NCBI GenBank assembly: GCA_001643675.2
Contig: LSRY02000028.1
Span: 186,001 to 250,000 of the forward strand
Direction of reading: 5' to 3'
From: Monocercomonoides exilis
Taxonomy: Eukaryota > Preaxostyla > Oxymonadida > Polymastigidae
Length of the DNA stretch: 64,000 nt
Positions within the stretch are counted from its first letter, which is position 1, and each line of letters opens with the position of its first letter. A program made the position numbers and the translations under genes. Below the pieces are notes generated by a model that was given only the letters and a program-made list of their open reading frames with translations, made no database searches and was not told the DNA's origin. This document shows, in pieces, positions 23,501 through 34,623 of the stretch.

Positions 23501-25599
23501 GATTGAGAATGTGAGTTTGGTGGTTGAGGAATGCCACTGGAGGCAATGGTGGTTGCATCTGTTCCATTTCCTGTGATTTTTGTATCAACTGTTGTGAAGG
23601 TGACTGTCTGAGAGGGAATAAAGGTGGAACTGAGGAGGGTGAGGGAGGCACCTTTGAAAAAATAAAAGTCATTCAAAGCATACTCGATGGTGGAGCATGG
23701 AGTTTGTTGTGGATTACCGCAAGCATCAACATCAGCACCACTGTTGGAAACAATTTTGTTCTCGCTGATTAGAAGGATCCAACCATTGTACACATCGCTA
23801 TCAGCTGTATCGTTGTTCCACACTCTTTTTGAGAAGGTTGTTGAACCACACTTCTCGAATGGTGATTTGGTAATGTTATTTCCTCTGAAGAACACATCAT
23901 TTCCTCTTCCATTTGTCGCTGTATTTCCATCGAAGAAGCAGTAAGCGATGAATTTCACTCCATTCATCCAGGAATATGGCGGAAGGAAACACATTGCAGC
24001 TCCTCCATATGTGGAAGAGGCAGTCAGTTTGTTGTTAATAAATTGACAATCATCAATCAAAAATTGATTTGGTTCATTTTTTGGTGGATTATAAAATGTT
24101 AAAGAGCCAGCAGAATCACCACCAGAATTTGAAATGAACTTGCATTTGATAAACAAGAATTGACCGCTTGATGGAAAATCACCAATATAAAAATACCAAC
24201 CAGTTCCAATATTACTTGCTATAGAACAGTTTTCAACTCTATTTTCTGAAAATTTCCATAATGAGGATGAATTTGAATATCTTAAACGAGCTGCTCCTCC
24301 ATTGAACGCCGAACAGCTTGTGATATTGGATTTTGCAATATCTATTTTCGACAAATTTCCACAGAAAAATGCTCCTCCTTCCCGATTGCCCATGCACGAA
24401 CAATTGTTGAATGAACAAGAAGTGATTGTGAGATTTGCATTTGCACAATAAACATAAAGTGCACCTCCTGGCGATGATCCACCAGTTGAATTGTTCCATT
24501 CACGCCATTCGAAGCGATGACTGTTCAGATCAAAAGAATCCAATCTTCCAGGTGATTTTCTTTGAGATTCGGATCCATTATATTTAACAGGATCATTTGG
24601 AGAAGATCATGTTTGGTGAAGAAAAGAAGTGTTGAAGGCAGAGAGAGAAGTGGATGGACTATTGAGGTTGGGGAGGATGGCTCCGTCAATGGGGTTGTGA
24701 GTGTGGAGGAAGATGGTTGAGTGGATGAAGAGGGATGAGTGAAGAGAGAAAGAGGGGATTGTATTGGCATTGGTGTTGATGTTGGTGGAAAAGGAAGAAG
24801 AGGAAGAGGTGGTTGAGATGAATGAATTGAGTGAGTGGGAGGGAAGGGATGGAAGAGATGGATGAGGTTGGGGAGAGGAGATGTTTGAGAAGAGGGTGTT
24901 TGAGAGATGGAGATTGAGATGGATTTGGAGGTGGGTATGGGATTGGTGATGGATATGGAGAGGGGAAGGGGAAGAGGAAATCGATGGGGAAAGGGAAAAG
25001 GAAGGGGAAGGGGAAGAGAGGGAAGAAGGAGAAAAAAGGAAGGGCTGAGGGAGGTATATGAAGGAGGAGAAAAAGGAGTGGGAGATGAAGAAGGAGGCAG
25101 GGATTGGGGAGTGGGTGTCTGGGATGAGATTGTTTGGGGTGGAGAAGAGGGGGAAGGAGAAGATGGCAAGTTGAGGGGTGGTGAAGGAGAAGTTTGTGAG
25201 GGAGAGGGAGGCATGGGTAGAGATGAAAAGTGGAGATTTGGTTGCTGGGTTGACTTGGTAAATGGATGAGAAGATTGCGGCAGCTTAGTGGTATTGGGCA
25301 GTGAGGAGTGGACAGCCAATGAGAGGCGCTAACGTGAGATAGGCCACACACAAGGAGGTGTTGATGATAGCAAGATTTGTTTCAGCGCAACATAACCGAT
25401 TGACAGTCGCATTCCCAATCACATCACTTCTAATGGAAAAATTATTGTTAACATTACCACCTTCATCTTTAACGTTGATACAATCTTTTTGAATCTCCCT
25501 ATTCATTTCTTGTTGTATTTGCCTTTCTGCAATTACTCTGCAACTGCAGCTGTGGAGAACAAGCAATAACAATGCAACAAAATGGAGTGCAGCTTTCAT
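17560..25599 (-). pseudogene. Giant beta-helix surface protein with pseudokinase tail, five in-frame stops
   Basis: One frame runs 2,680 codons with no frameshift. It starts with a signal peptide (MKAALHFVALLLLVLHSCSC). A long ectodomain follows, made of Ser/Thr/Asn-rich beta-helix strands with GGA(L/F/I) turns and unit openings such as DACGNPQQTPCSTIEYAL, DVYCGLEMAPCKSMNYGM and RKCGINTLPCYSIDYGL. One membrane segment lies at residues 2236-2254 (VVLIAILVVVFVGFVVFVV), then a charged stretch. The kinase-like tail begins near residue 2400 (SSPHEKLIVDLRDSLF) and has RWKAPELLI and SIGIMLWECLTLQIPFGEY. The glycine loop, VAIK lysine, HRD and DFG are not recognisable, so this is a pseudokinase at best. 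In-frame stops are TAA 25285-25287, TGA 24607-24609, TGA 21844-21846, TAA 21790-21792 and TAG 18400-18402. Homology-like sequence continues directly across each. A recently silenced surface gene is most likely. Readthrough is the alternative. Confidence 0.7.
24600..25270 (-). repeat. Pyrimidine-rich low-complexity stretch in the ectodomain
   Basis: The coding strand is almost entirely C and T here (plus strand G and A), so all three minus-strand frames stay open for hundreds of bases. The frame matching the rest of the gene gives beta-helix-like text (THASLSLTNFSFTTPQLAIF, LSNTLFSNIS). The other two give Pro/Ser/Leu runs and are taken as shadows. No fixed repeat unit was seen. Confidence 0.6.
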
Positions 25600-26185
25600 G
25601 TTCGCTGAGCACCTCGCTATGGATGTGGATGAAAGAAAAAACGAAAATAAAAACCGCCTGCACCCTTTATTAATAATAAATACAATGGAAGAATGGGTAA
25701 AAATTATTTGCTTTATAAATTTAGTTCCTTTGGTTTTTATCTTATATTTTTCTCAATTTCAATTAATTTCAATATTTTTTTTGTGCAAAAATGCAAGAAT
25801 TATCATTGCATAATTGCTGAAAAAGTTTGGAACAATTCTTTGTTTTTACAAAAAATATAAAAATTCAACCCAAATATGTTTGAATCTCCAAGTTTTATTT
25901 TAAAAAATGTGAAAAAGCAATGCACTGATTTTCCTCTCAATTTTTATTAATTTGATGCTTTCGTACAACAAATGCTTTACTTAAAAAAATGTCTGCCAAA
26001 TGATTGTATTTTCAGTTTTTGAATGTTATTGAATCAAAGAACAAATATAATCAATCACAAACTCATTGCAGAGTATTATTCAAAAAAAAAAAAAAATGAC
26101 TCACAATGATGTTTACAACATAAACCCACTCAAAAAATTGATTAAAGAAATAATTTTTAAGAAGAATTCTAAATACAGCAAATAT
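25600..26185. other. Intergenic, AT-rich, no gene seen
   Basis: This gap lies between the start of the surface-protein frame and the 3' end of transketolase. It is AT-rich with an A-run near 26082-26094. It must contain the surface-gene promoter if that gene is expressed. No motif was identified. Confidence 0.55.
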
Positions 26186-28465
26186 TTATTCCAGAACAAG
26201 TGTTTCAAGGAATTTCCCTTGGTGAAGCTTCAGTTCTGTCATTGCACGATCGCGAATTCCTTCTGGTGTAAGGTGGAAGTGGTTGTAAACATGCTTTTCT
26301 GGGCAAGACACGCCAAATGTATTAATGCCCATTTGGCAGTGGGAGAACTCGCACCAGCAGTTGGTAAGGCCAGCCTCCACAGACATCACAAGCTCCGATG
26401 AGCAAGGCGCATTGCAAGTGCACCCGAGGATAGAGGCACGATATGCAGCAGGTTGTTCGCGGAAGAGCTCCATGCATGGAACAGACACAACACGCACAGA
26501 TTTCACAGAAGAAGCCAACAGCTTCGCTGCCTCGATGCTCAGATGCACCTCTGACCCTGTCGAAAGAATGGTGATGCTCTGCCCATCAAAAGGCGCTTGT
26601 GTGTCTGCTGCTGGCTGAGCTCCGGACTGGTACACAACATAAGCACCCTTCTCAACTCCCTCTTCCTCTTTTGAGCCTTCGAGCTGAGGAAGATTTTGGC
26701 GAGAAAGAGCAAACACAGTTGAGCGGCCATCCTGGCGGACTGCTGTTGCATATGCACCAGCTGTCTCCTTGCCATCAGCTGGACGCATTACAAGCAGATT
26801 CGGAAGGGCACGAAGTTGAGTGAGCGTCTCAATGGGCTGATGAGTTGGACCGTCTTCGCCAACACCGATGGAGTCGTGTGTGAAGACAAACAGAACACGC
26901 AGATGAGACAAAGCAGACAGACGGATGGCTCCAAATGCATATGGAGCAAAGACGAGGAAGGTGGACACAAAAGGAATGTATCCCTTGCAAAACGAGGCAA
27001 TTCCATTTCCAATGGCACACATGGCGTGCTCGCGAATGCCAAATGCGATGTTTCTTCCTGAGAAATCTCCTTTCTTCATAATCGGCGATCCTTTCACTGA
27101 TGCAAGTGTCGACCCAAGCAAATCTGCTGATCCTCCCACAATTTGTGGTACCTTCTCTGCCAACGCTGCCATCACAAGCTCAGAAGACTTTCTTGTGGCT
27201 TCTGGCTTTCCTCCTTCGCTTTCTGGCTTGTATTTGGGAAGAGCATCTCTCCAGCCAGCTGGAAGCTCTCCTTTAATGAACAACTGTTGCAGCGCTTCTC
27301 CTTCTGCTTTGTATTCTTCGCAGTACTTCGCGAAAAGTGCGTCCCACTCCTTTTTCGCAGACTGTGCGCGAGGAACAACTTTCTCAGAATAAAATTTCTT
27401 CACCTCTTCTGGAATGAAATACTTCTTCTTTGGATCAAAGCCCCATTCTCCTTTCAGTCTTTCAATGTCTTCTTCACCAAGTGGCGATCCGTGGACTTTC
27501 GATGTTCCCTGAAGCTTTGCTCCAAATCCGATTGTTGTATGAACAGCAATCAGATGAGGTTTGCCTCCACAGCTGTTTGTGGAAGGTGTTGCAGACGATG
27601 ATGAACTGCATCCGCAACTGTTGCTCTTTGCTCTTTCAATCGCTTGAAGAATACTTTGCATATCTGAGTCTCCATTTTCCACGCTTTGAACATCCCATCC
27701 ATATGCCTCAAAGCGCTTTTTCACATCTTCTGAAAATGAAATTGTTGTTGGACCATCAATTGTAATTCCATTATTATCGTATAAAACAATCAAATTGTCC
27801 AATCCAAGGGTTCCGGCAAGAGAGCAAGCTTCTGATGCTACGCCTTCTTGTAAACATCCATCACCACAGAAGACAAATACGTTAGAATTAAAAATATCAT
27901 AATTTGGTTTGTTATATGTAGCGGCAAGATGCTTTTCTGCAATAGCAAGACCAACAGCAGCAGAAATTCCTATGTTTAAGGAGATGATCGAAAAAAAAAA
28001 TTTTGAACTCTTGTTAAAAATTTAAAAATAAACCATTTCCAAGTGGTCCTGTTGTAACTTCAACTCCTGGAACATGCAACGACTCTGGATGCCCTGCAAG
28101 GCGCGAGCCATATGATCTGAACGTTTGCAATTCATCCTCAGTGATGCCATATTGGCATAAATGCAACATGGAGTAAATCAAAGAGCTTGCGTGCCCATTT
28201 GAAAGTACAAAGCGATCTCTGTTAATCCATGCCGGATCGTGGGGATCAAATTTTAAAACACGAGAAAATAATGTATGCGCCATTGGAGCCATACCCATTG
28301 GCGCTCCAGGATGTCCCTGAGTTTTTATATTAAAAGCACAAAAAAAAGTAAATTCACCGAAACAGGACTTTCAAAACACACAGATTTTGGTTTTTGCACA
28401 ATATCAGCACAAAGCAGTCTAATGGTGGAAACGGCAAGTTTATCTATATCTGAGAACTGTTCCAT
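26186..28465 (-). CDS. TKT: Transketolase
   Basis: Thiamine-diphosphate enzyme of the non-oxidative pentose phosphate pathway, moving two-carbon units between sugar phosphates in the cytosol. Exons (minus) 28382-28465, 28034-28316 and 26186-27969 give 716 residues (typical length 620-720). Motifs in order: GHPGAPMGMAP at the start of exon 2, NRDRFVLSNGHASSLIY, GPLGNGIS (split by intron 2 in the Gly codon), the ThDP/Mg motif CGDGCLQEG near residue 158, NLIVLYDNNGITIDG, KVHGSPLG near 283, the pyrimidine-domain FGIREHAMCAIGNG, and DSIGVGEDGPTHQPIE near 484. The C-terminal domain ends with GINTFGVSCPEKHVYNHFHL. The start MEQFSDIDKLAVSTIR was chosen because the first exon aligns with the usual N-terminus. 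An insert with Cys/Ser (SCGCSSSS) lies near residue 240. No organelle-targeting sequence is evident. Confidence 0.96.
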
Positions 28466-28827
28466 TTTTGTTCTAAATAATTTCTATTTGAAGAATAATA
28501 CAAAAGATCTTAAAAACTCTTTTGAACTTTCGAAATTTTCTCAGATATCAACAAAAAAATAATCAAAGTTTTTGTATTTGCTATCTTCATTATTATGGAT
28601 TTCCAACGATAAAAAAGTAAACTAAATTTATTTTTAAAAATAAAGTGAAATTAAAAGAAAAAAAAGAAAAATGAATCAGAAAATTGAAATTAAAAATATC
28701 AGGGAAAAAAAATAAATATTGTAAGAATGCTTGCCAAAAAATGAAAATGAAAAGCCGTCCACAATCATAAAAAAATAAAAGTTATAATGCATTTTTTTGT
28801 GATAAAATTTTGAAGCTGATTCTTTGC
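28466..28827. other. Intergenic, AT-rich, no gene seen
   Basis: A 362-base AT-rich gap between the transketolase start and the 3' end of the SNAPC1-like gene, both on the minus strand. Nothing further was recognised. Confidence 0.55.
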
Positions 28828-30404
28828 TTACTCTTGCTTCATCTGAGACTGCTCATTCATGTCCATTTCAGAGCTTGTGACCTGTGTCTCTCCATCTGAA
28901 TTCATTTGCCCCATCATCTGCATTCCCTCACCAGAAACCATCATCGGGGCCTGCTGTTGCTGCTGCATTTGTGACATTTGCCCTTGTTGCGCCATCATCG
29001 CTGCCTGCTGTGCAAACAACATCTGCTGATACTGCTGCATCATTTGTGGGTCCATCTGCATCATCATCTGCGGTGTCATCATCGGCGCCCCCATATCAAA
29101 GTCCTGCAGATATTGCGATTTCCTTCCTCTTTTGAACTGAGGACGTGAAAGCTGTTGTTGTTGCTGCTGCCGCTGCGCTTCGGTCATTCCTCTTCTTCTC
29201 TTCATGCCCATTCCAGGCATTCCATTACTGCCCTCTTCTCCGCCTTCTCCTCCTTCTCCCATTCCGTCTTCTTCACCATCACCAGGAACCGCGCCTGCAG
29301 TGCCAGAACCCATCGCGTCAAGTCCAATGCCCATTCCGTCATCTTCTTCGTCTTCTCTCTCACGCGCAACGTGCTTCACTCCAACTGTCATTGCTTGAAG
29401 TCGCAATTTCATTCGTTCTGCGATTAACGTCGTTGGATCTGTAATTCCATGTGTCATGGATTGTAACATATAGCTTTCATGTTTCACTATTTCTTCTGCA
29501 ACTGTTGGAGCGAGGATATCAGGGCGAACAAGTTCTTCAATTGTTGAACTTTCAACTCCATTGTCCTTTGCCTCTTGAAGTGCAACAATTTTTGCACGTT
29601 CATAAGATTCTTTTGCCCTTTGTATTTCCAAAAAGTCAACATTGGTAGCTACGCCATTAGAAGTAAGCCATTCCGCAGGCACAGATGCCGATATTTCTTC
29701 GTCTGGCAATGTAGATGGAGGTCCTGGAGTATACATAACGGCTGTGTATGCAAAGGCTTTATGCATGACGCGAAGATCTCTTAAAGCAAAGAATGCATCT
29801 GTCGCATTTAGTGCGATCAATTCTCTTGAAAGGCTTTGAAGCTCCTGCATGACAGCTACAAAAAATAATATCAGAAAAACGTTAAATGTCAATCATTAAT
29901 CATAAATATCCTTTAATATGCACAAAGCAATGATAAAATTTCAAACTATCATCAATCTTGATCAAAACTCTTTCTCCTTTGCGGGTCAAAAATAACGAAT
30001 ATAAGCCAAAAATTGCTCCAACACGAACATAAGATGGTTGTCCTTGAATAAAGAGGAAATCTAACGGAAAAAAATAATTACAAAAATATTAATAATCATA
30101 TACAACAAAGAAAACATATACCTATAAATATTCTATAAAGCTCCTGCATAAAATCGTCATCATCCACATCTTCTGGCTTTGAATCATGGATGAAAGTAAA
30201 TTTCATGTCCGCCCAAACAGATTTAAACGAGGCGAACGAAAAGTCATTCATTCTCCCAAATAAAATTATAAGTTTTCTGCAATTTTCAACATAAGCTGGC
30301 TTCAATCGCTTGAAAGTCGGGTTCCACATAAATGGAATATAAAAAATGATCGAAGGCGTAATAGCATTTATTAGATCAAAAATGTCAAAAAAGAAATTAT
30401 GCAT
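28828..30404 (-). CDS. SNAPC1: SNAPC1-like subunit of the snRNA-activating complex
   Basis: Likely homologue of SNAP43/SNAPC1, part of the complex that binds the proximal sequence element of snRNA promoters for RNA polymerases II and III in the nucleus. Exons (minus) 30122-30404, 29947-30060 and 28828-29855 give 474 residues, both introns phase 1. Family-like blocks are FASFKSVWADMKFTFIH, then YVRVGAIFGLYSLFLTR across exon 2, then FFALRDLRVMHKAFAYTAVM, in the order of the animal domain (FTELWRNMKF, RVGALYLLYGLY, LRLDRAFHFTAM). The C-terminal half is a low-complexity tail with acidic/Gly stretches, a KRRRG basic patch and Gln/Met-rich runs. The ATG at 30404 gives about 50 residues before the first conserved block; an internal Met such as that before NDFSF could be the true start. 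Assignment rests on remembered motifs. Confidence 0.7.
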
Positions 30405-31670
30405 TTCTAAAGATCATAATTTTTTGTATATGATTGAAATTGTTATCAAAAATGCAACATAGGGGAAAAATGCATAGTAAAGCCTTTTTGATCATAAAAA
30501 AACACTTTCAAAAAAAATAAATCAAAATGCGTAATGATTTTGTTTTGTGAAAGAAAAGTTTGTCCTTGTATTTATGAATGAATTTTCTTTCTTTTGTCCA
30601 TTAAATCCATTTTTAACATTATCAAATTGAATTTAATGAAAATAACAAATTTTAAATCTGCATTTGAAAATGTTATGAAAAGAAATTTTCTTTCGAACAT
30701 ACAGATATAACATAAACATCTAAAACGATACAATATAATATATATTGAATACTATAATAAGAAATGTCATCTAAAATAAATAACCACTTTTAATGTTCAT
30801 TCAGAATTTCTTTTTCGAACAATTGCTTCTCTCTTTTGAATGTGTAACCTTGTTTTACAATTCTTAAATTAATTTTCTAAAAGTTTATGAACTTGCTTGA
30901 TTCAAACATTCTTAAATATGCAGATGAAAGCATTTCATTTCCCAAATAAGAAGTTGAAATCATGTAATTGCATATTCAGAGATTGTTCATGCTTTGGGAG
31001 GAAATGTTTAATTCAGAAGATTTTTTACTTTGGGAAATACAAAAACTTTGAAAATGTTCCTTAAATTTTGTTGCTTTCAAAATTGGAAATTTCTTCAGGG
31101 AACTATTGTTCAAATTGTCTTTATCAGTAGAATTGAACTGAAGTTTCTTCAATCATCCATTTCTTCAAGGGATTTCTGCTTTTTTCATCAATTTTCATTT
31201 TTGATTTTATCATGAAATTTTAATTCATTTTTTGTCAATGTCATGTCGAATGGTATTGATTATATATAGGTTCAATTATGGTGAAAGCGATAATTCTTTA
31301 ACATTTTGGAAAAAAAACGACTTCTCATGCAAAGAAATCAATTAAAAAAAATTGGCAATCTTGTTTGGATGCAAAAATTGTCAGAGAATCTTATTCAACA
31401 TAATAAGCTCTCCACCAGCATGAAATATTAGTATATGATTTTTGATGCATATGAATACAAATTGTCAAATTGCTAATAAAAAGAGAAACAAAACTGGTTT
31501 TAATTAAAATAGAAAAAATTATGTTTCATGAAAAGGAATGCATATATTATTTTGTTATCAGAGTTACAAATGCATTTTCTAATAATTAGTTCAACAATAA
31601 GTTTATTTCTTTAATTCAGATTTTTCATAACCTTTACAAAAATATTGACTTCACATAAATTGTTTTTAAG
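30405..31670. other. Intergenic, AT-rich, no gene seen
   Basis: About 1.27 kb of AT-rich sequence between divergently oriented genes (SNAPC1-like on minus, RRP45 on plus). A short open stretch near 31030-31215 is Phe/Leu-rich and has no recognisable domain. It is probably upstream region for both genes. Confidence 0.55.
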
Positions 31671-32845
31671 ATGCAAACAGTGAAGCCATTCACAATAGAA
31701 TGTCTTGAAAAGAAAGTTAGATTGGATCGTAGGCAGTTTTATGAGCGAAGAGCAACTAAAGTGTTTTTTGATAAAACAAACAATCATTCTGAAGTTTATA
31801 TGGGAAAAACAAAGTATGCATTGTTTAAATCAAAATTATGCAATGTTTTCTTGTGTTTACGTTTAGAGTTATTTGTGCGGTTACTGGAAGGATGTCGACT
31901 CCAAAGAAAGAAAGACCTTCAGATGGACAAATTCATGTGAAAGTTCACTTCAGTCCGCTTAGTTCACCTGAATATGATTTGGGGAGGTATTAAGCAAATG
32001 ATATATTTGAATGAAATATTTAAGAGTTTATTAATGACATTTTTTAAAATCCCATGTCAATTTAGATTATCTGTGCGCTGTTTAGAGATTGCGAGGATTG
32101 TTGAACGAGGTATTCGAGAAAGCGGATCCATAAGTACAAGAGCATTGTGCGTTTTAGCAACTGTTCATGTTTGGGACATTGATGTAAATATTCATATCAT
32201 TGATGATTGCGGAAACGTTATTGATGCTTCTCTTCTGGCAGCCTTTGCAGCACTTCTCAACTTTAAAAAACTGCGGACATCAATTGTTTCTGATAAGCTG
32301 ATAGTGGTTTGATTGCGCATGGTAGTACTTTTCATATTTGAACTTTATTTTATTGATTCAGCATCCTGCCTCAGAGCTTAGACCAGTTCCACTCACTCTT
32401 CTCCACGTTCCTGTGTCTACAACTTTCGCCTTGTTTTCTTCTCCGTTTGCTTCTTTTTTTTTCTATTTATAAGAAAAATAGCTTATACAATTTTGTAAAC
32501 ATAATCTAATAAAACTTCTTGTAAATTTCAGGTTTGCAGCTCTTTTGGATCCAACGGAGGAAGAAGAAAAAGTTGCGGATGGCTTTATTACTATTATAAG
32601 CAATTCAAGACGAAAGATCTGTGGAATTGAGAAATCTGGAGGACCTGCTCTAAGTCCGATACAAATACTTGAAATGAGCCGTATTTCCATTTCCAATGCA
32701 ATTCACTTCCACCGAATCCTTACACAGACAAAATATTTCCCCGAGGAAAGGTGTGCTTGATGAGTAAAATTATTTTATATTAACGATGAATAATTAATTT
32801 AGAAACAGTGAAGGGATAACTTTGGACATTCCTCTTCCAGAATGA
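31671..32845 (+). CDS. RRP45: Exosome core subunit RRP45 (EXOSC9)
   Basis: RNase PH-like ring subunit of the RNA exosome, acting in 3'-5' processing and decay of RNA in nucleus and cytoplasm. In eukaryotes the ring is structural, so no catalysis is implied. Exons 31671-31813, 31867-31986, 32066-32306, 32362-32444, 32532-32750 and 32803-32845 give 282 residues. Blocks in family order are KKVRLDRRQFYERRA, MGKTKVICAVTG, ERGIRESGSISTRALCVLA, VWDIDVNIHIIDDCGNVIDA with SLLAAFAALLNFK, LRPVPLTLLHVPV, and LDPTEEEEKVADGFITI followed by KICGIEKSGG. It matches RRP45 better than RRP43 or PM/Scl paralogs in the RPVPLT and DPTEEE segments. It stops soon after the RNase PH fold, without the long tail of the human protein. 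The last exon encodes only 14 residues. Confidence 0.92.
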
Positions 32846-33435
32846 AGAGAATACACTTCTCACTTCACTGCAAAGATGTTGAACTCCAAAAGGAAAGACA
32901 AATGGATTTTCATTTCATAAATTTTTGTTATCATTTCACTTTTTCCAACTCGCATTTTCATCCAGAAAAACAATTTACAATCAACTAAAAACAACTTTAA
33001 ATACATGTTTTTGAGAGGAAAACCTTTTTTGAGGATGTTTGAAGATTTTTGTCAAATTCAAAAAAGAAAATTGAACAATTATTTATGATTAAATAATGAT
33101 TGTGATTAAATTGAAAAATGAAACTGTTGACAATTATTACTAAGTGGTGTGAGATGTACGAAATGTTAAAAAATTTATGTCCACAAAAAACGACACGATT
33201 TCTCTCTCTTGACTATTTCATTTAATGAGAAAATAATTATTTTTTTTGTTCCTATTTATTGGTTTTTTTCTTTTGAGCACGAAAAAACTCACATCTGATA
33301 AAGATGTTGTTCTAAAAAATATTTAAAAATGAATTTCAAACATGCAGGATAGAAGACACTTTTCTTTTATTAACTTATGTCAAAAATAGTTCATACATTT
33401 TTGTGAACCCAAAATATAATTTGTGAAATATATAA
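32846..33435. other. Intergenic, AT-rich, no gene seen
   Basis: A 590-base AT-rich gap between RRP45 and IFT43 (same strand). It presumably holds the IFT43 promoter. No gene or motif was recognised. Confidence 0.55.
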
Positions 33436-34283
33436 ATGAATTTCGAAGGAGACGACGCGCCCATTCCATCTCGCGGAAAAGGTAAAAGGCAAAAAAAGCA
33501 AAAAGGAAAAGTTGAAGAATCAGGTGATGCGTTTTCTTCAACTGCAGATCAGGATTATCGGCAATCTCAAAGTGGAAACGGCTGGGCAGGTGGAGATGAT
33601 GAACCCCAGCAAAAATTGCATGAGACAACTTCTGTAACATATGTTGATCAAAGTTTGTGATTAATATTCGCGAATTGCTCATCATCTTTTTTTAGCCGAT
33701 AATTTTGCTGTTGCTCTTCAGGATGGTGATGACATTACAAATCAGGTTTGCCACAAATGAATTAATCTTTATATATTTTATTTCGCCTTTTAATATAATA
33801 TTTTGTTGTGCAAAGGTTGCTGAAGCACCAGCTGTACATCAACAAAAAATACACACTTTGAATGAATTGAACAGCTTAATAACTTCTGCTCAGCCAATTC
33901 AAATGGTATATTTTTCCTTTATTTCGTTTGTTTTGCGATATGCGTATTGTTTATTTGTGATTTAATTTATTTATTGTTCTCAGAGTTCTGGAGGCGTCAA
34001 TATGTCGGTTCTAATTTCTTCAATTTTTCCACCAGACCTTGTTGAAGAATATGATGAACCATGGGATCATTCAACTTTATTAAAAGATATAACGCAAGAA
34101 ATGCAATCCGAAAAAACTTCTGGTGAGAGTTCCTTATCTCATTCAAAGGGAGCATCCTCTTCTCAAGCAAAATTGCTTTCTTCAACAGCTTCTTCAAAAT
34201 CATTGACGGATTCTTCATCAAATTTGCGTGCAGGCCCTCCTCGTTTTACACAAACAATGATTGCAGGAAAGCCTCCGATATGA
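33436..34283 (+). CDS. IFT43: Intraflagellar transport protein 43 (IFT-A)
   Basis: Likely small IFT-A subunit, needed for retrograde transport inside flagella. Exons 33436-33652, 33696-33745, 33816-33905 and 33984-34283 give 218 residues. The C-terminal half carries the family pattern: AEAPAVHQQKIHTLNELNSL, then MSVLISSIFPPDLVEEYDEP followed by WDHSTLLKDI. This matches the IFT43 order of an AP-x-V...L..DL segment, an L...L.P..-acidic segment and a WDH-x-L helix. The first 70 residues are a Lys-rich disordered stretch with KGKRQKKQKGK. The last 70 residues are Ser-rich and also disordered. A flagellated cell stage is implied. The family is short and poorly conserved, so the call rests on this one region. 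Confidence 0.72.
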
Positions 34284-34623
34284 ACATGCTCGAATATATT
34301 AAAGTCATATTAAAATAATTGATTTGTAACAAAAGATAATTTAAAAAGAAAGAACGTATCACCGAAAAAATAGTTGTAACGTAAAAACTGTTTTAAATCA
34401 TATCAATCAGATAGTCATGAAACAATTGAACATAAAGCGAATAAAAACACGAAAAATAACAAATCATAACTGGGGAAAAAAATAATAATAAATAAATAAA
34501 AATAAAAAAAAATAAATAAAATAAAAATAAAAATTCTAAAAATACCAAAATCAAGAGGGTTATTATTTTTTTTTTATAAAAAACATAAATAGTTATTCAG
34601 AATAATCAGTGCCAATGATCCAT
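34284..34623. other. Intergenic between convergent genes
   Basis: A 340-base gap between the tail ends of IFT43 (+) and the giant kinase (-). It is AT-rich with A/AAT runs (34480-34545). It should contain both polyadenylation regions. No gene was seen. Confidence 0.55.

Noticed and set aside
24525..25351. Two Pro/Ser/Leu-rich open frames as separate genes
   Set aside because: They exist because the strand is nearly pure pyrimidine. The third frame carries the beta-helix pattern and joins the flanking exon-like sequence.
17560..25599. Reassigned stop codons (as in some oxymonads that read TAA/TAG as Gln)
   Set aside because: All three stop types occur inside this frame. TAA, TAG and TGA also all end normal genes nearby (VPS36, serine dehydratase, topoisomerase II), so a simple code change does not fit.
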